Positions 38,415 through 39,802 of a stretch of 39,802 nucleotides of DNA are shown in pieces. The DNA is taken from NCBI GenBank assembly GCA_003140315.1, contig PLJS01000313.1:127-39928 (forward strand), given 5' to 3'. Every line of letters begins with the position of its first letter. Position 1 is the first letter of the stretch. The notes under the pieces were generated by a model. The model worked only from the letters and a program-made list of their open reading frames with translations, did not search any database and had not been told where the DNA came from. The DNA is from Hyphomicrobiales bacterium. GTDB taxonomy: Bacteria; Pseudomonadota; Alphaproteobacteria; Rhizobiales; Xanthobacteraceae. Made by a program: the position numbers and the translations under genes.

Positions 38415-39086
38415 ATGGCCGAAAGCCTCGACGACAAGCTAGCGAAGATTGAGGGCGGCGAACGAACGCTGTTGCAGATGTGCGCCCATTCGATGCCTGC
38501 CGGCGGCAACATGTACCACAGCGATCTCTTTTTGCTCGGCGTTGCCAAGCGGACCGTCGCACTTGCCGACGGCTTCCGCGCGCAAATCGCAGCGAGAAAT
38601 TTTATCTGCGCCGCGACACTCCTCCGAGCGCATCTCGACACCGCGCTCCGACTCTCCGGAGCTACTCTGGTTGCCGATCCGGAAGCATACGCTGATGCCG
38701 TATTCAGCGGTGAACAGGTTGATCGACGCAAGGATCGCGACGGCAACCGCCTGACCGATAGCTATCTCGCCAAGAAGCTATCTGAAAACCAGCCGTGGGT
38801 GCAGAACGTGTACAAGGAGCTGTGCAAGTTCGGACACTTCACGAGCCGCCACATCTTCGCGTCGACGGCCAAGCTCAATGACGAGAACCGGACCGTCCAT
38901 TTTCAAGTCAGCGCGAAAGACCCCCCGCGTCCGGACTCCGACTACTTCGAGGTTGTCGACGCATTCCACGACACGATGCGGATCATCTTTACGTTCGCGG
39001 CAGCATGGCAGACGGCTAAGCGACCGGAACGAATGGCTCCCACGACCCCGAGCAACGATTTCAGCGGCGAGCCGGCCGCTGCCTAG
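38415..39086 (+). CDS. Hypothetical protein (223 aa), accessory-type
   Basis: MAESLDDKLAKIEGGERTLLQMCAHSMPAGGNMYHSDLFLLGVAKRTVALADGFRAQIAARNFICAATLLRAHLDTALRLSG; good SD (agaggaggcggca) upstream. Confidence 0.75.
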   Translation: MAESLDDKLAKIEGGERTLLQMCAHSMPAGGNMYHSDLFLLGVAKRTVALADGFRAQIAARNFICAATLLRAHLDTALRLSGATLVADPEAYADAVFSGEQVDRRKDRDGNRLTDSYLAKKLSENQPWVQNVYKELCKFGHFTSRHIFASTAKLNDENRTVHFQVSAKDPPRPDSDYFEVVDAFHDTMRIIFTFAAAWQTAKRPERMAPTTPSNDFSGEPAAA

Positions 39087-39097
39087 CCGAAGTTGAC

Positions 39098-39289
39098 ATG
39101 AAAAAGGACGAGGCGAAGCAAGCGCTGCACCAGCTCTTCGGTGATTGGGCCGACGAGACGAAACAGCCGCGCGAGCCGGGCGCCCATCTGAGTTTCTCGG
39201 CATCTCGGCGCTGGCTCAAATCCTCATGCAGGCGGCCGGCCTCAGCGTCGAGGAGCTTGAAGATGACGAGCGCTGAGCTGATTCCGGCG
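39098..39289 (+). pseudogene. Small upstream ORF(s) of the recombinase element, apparently frame-disrupted
   Basis: MKKDEAKQALHQLFGDWADETKQPREPGAHLSFSA... in one frame and FLGISALAQILMQAAGLSVEELEDDER* in another, the latter overlapping the recombinase ATG. Confidence 0.5.
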
Positions 39290-39802
39290 GTCGTCCTCAA
39301 GAGGAAGGCTGTCGTGTATGTGCGCCAGTCGACGCAATCGCAGGTTATGACCAACCTGGAGAGTAAGCGGCGCCAATATGACCTGGTCGATGTCGCCCGC
39401 CAACGCGGTTTTGTCGATGTTGAAATCATCGATGATGATCTCGGCCGCTCGGCAAGCGGAACGGTGGCACGCCCCGGCTTCGACCGCTTGGTCGCATGGC
39501 TGTGCGCCGGCAAGGTCGGCGCCGTTCTATGCTTCGATGCGTCCAGGCTCGCGCGAAACGGTCGCGATTGGCATCACCTGCTCTAATTATGTGGGCTTGT
39601 CGAAGCCCGCGTCATCGATCTCGACGGCGTCTATAATCCGTGTCGGCCAAATGATCGCCTGCTCCCTGGCATGAAAGGCAGTATCAGCGAGTTCGAGCTC
39701 GGCGTGCTGCGCGCGAGAATGCTGGACGCCGCCCGGTCCAAGGCCAGCCGGGGCGAGCTGCGGCTATCGGTTCCGTTCGGCGTATCCCGCCGGCGGCGGC
39801 CG
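39264..39802 (+). pseudogene. Serine recombinase (resolvase/invertase type), interrupted by an in-frame TAA and truncated by the window edge
   Basis: RKAVVYVRQSTQSQVMTNLESKRRQYDLVDVARQRGF...GTVARPGFDRLVAWLCAGKVGAVLCFDASRLARNGRDWHHLL-stop-LCGLVEARVIDLDGVYNPCRPNDRLLPGMKGSISEFELGVLRARM in the same frame. Confidence 0.85.

Overview
This is a high-GC chromosomal window. Gene content, gene order and dispersed palindromes suggest a Hyphomicrobiales (Bradyrhizobium-like) alphaproteobacterium; the taxon is inferred. Part 1 (about 1-27.2 kb) is mostly conserved housekeeping DNA. On the minus strand it runs rplU-rpmA ... obgE ... proB ... proA-nadD-rsfS-rlmH-envC-ctpA-divergent polysaccharide deacetylase. 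Other genes are interspersed: priA, xerC, leuB, a GH15 glucoamylase/trehalase-like plus glucose-dehydrogenase-like pair, a DUF72 protein, two DMT transporters, a GNAT acetyltransferase, small secreted proteins, and an uncharacterised 1173-aa membrane protein whose stop overlaps the obgE start. Part 2 starts right after a tRNA-Ser(CGA) gene (27100-27189) and looks like an accessory/island region. It holds a truncated amidohydrolase remnant and a two-block catabolic cluster: CaiB-type CoA-transferase, GST, HCCA-isomerase/DsbA-like protein, amidohydrolase, LysR regulator, CitE-like lyase, second CaiB-type CoA-transferase and an orphan Bug-type binding protein. It continues with an AT-richer, cyanobacterial-looking His-rich G3E GTPase, a frameshifted and truncated phage terminase, unknown ORFs, and a serine recombinase with an in-frame TAA, cut off by the window edge. 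The best candidates for new biology are the CoA/glutathione catabolic cluster with shared promoter motifs, the 1173-aa obgE-coupled membrane protein, and nadD, whose only in-frame start lies inside a palindromic repeat. No CRISPR array and no clear complete defence system were found.
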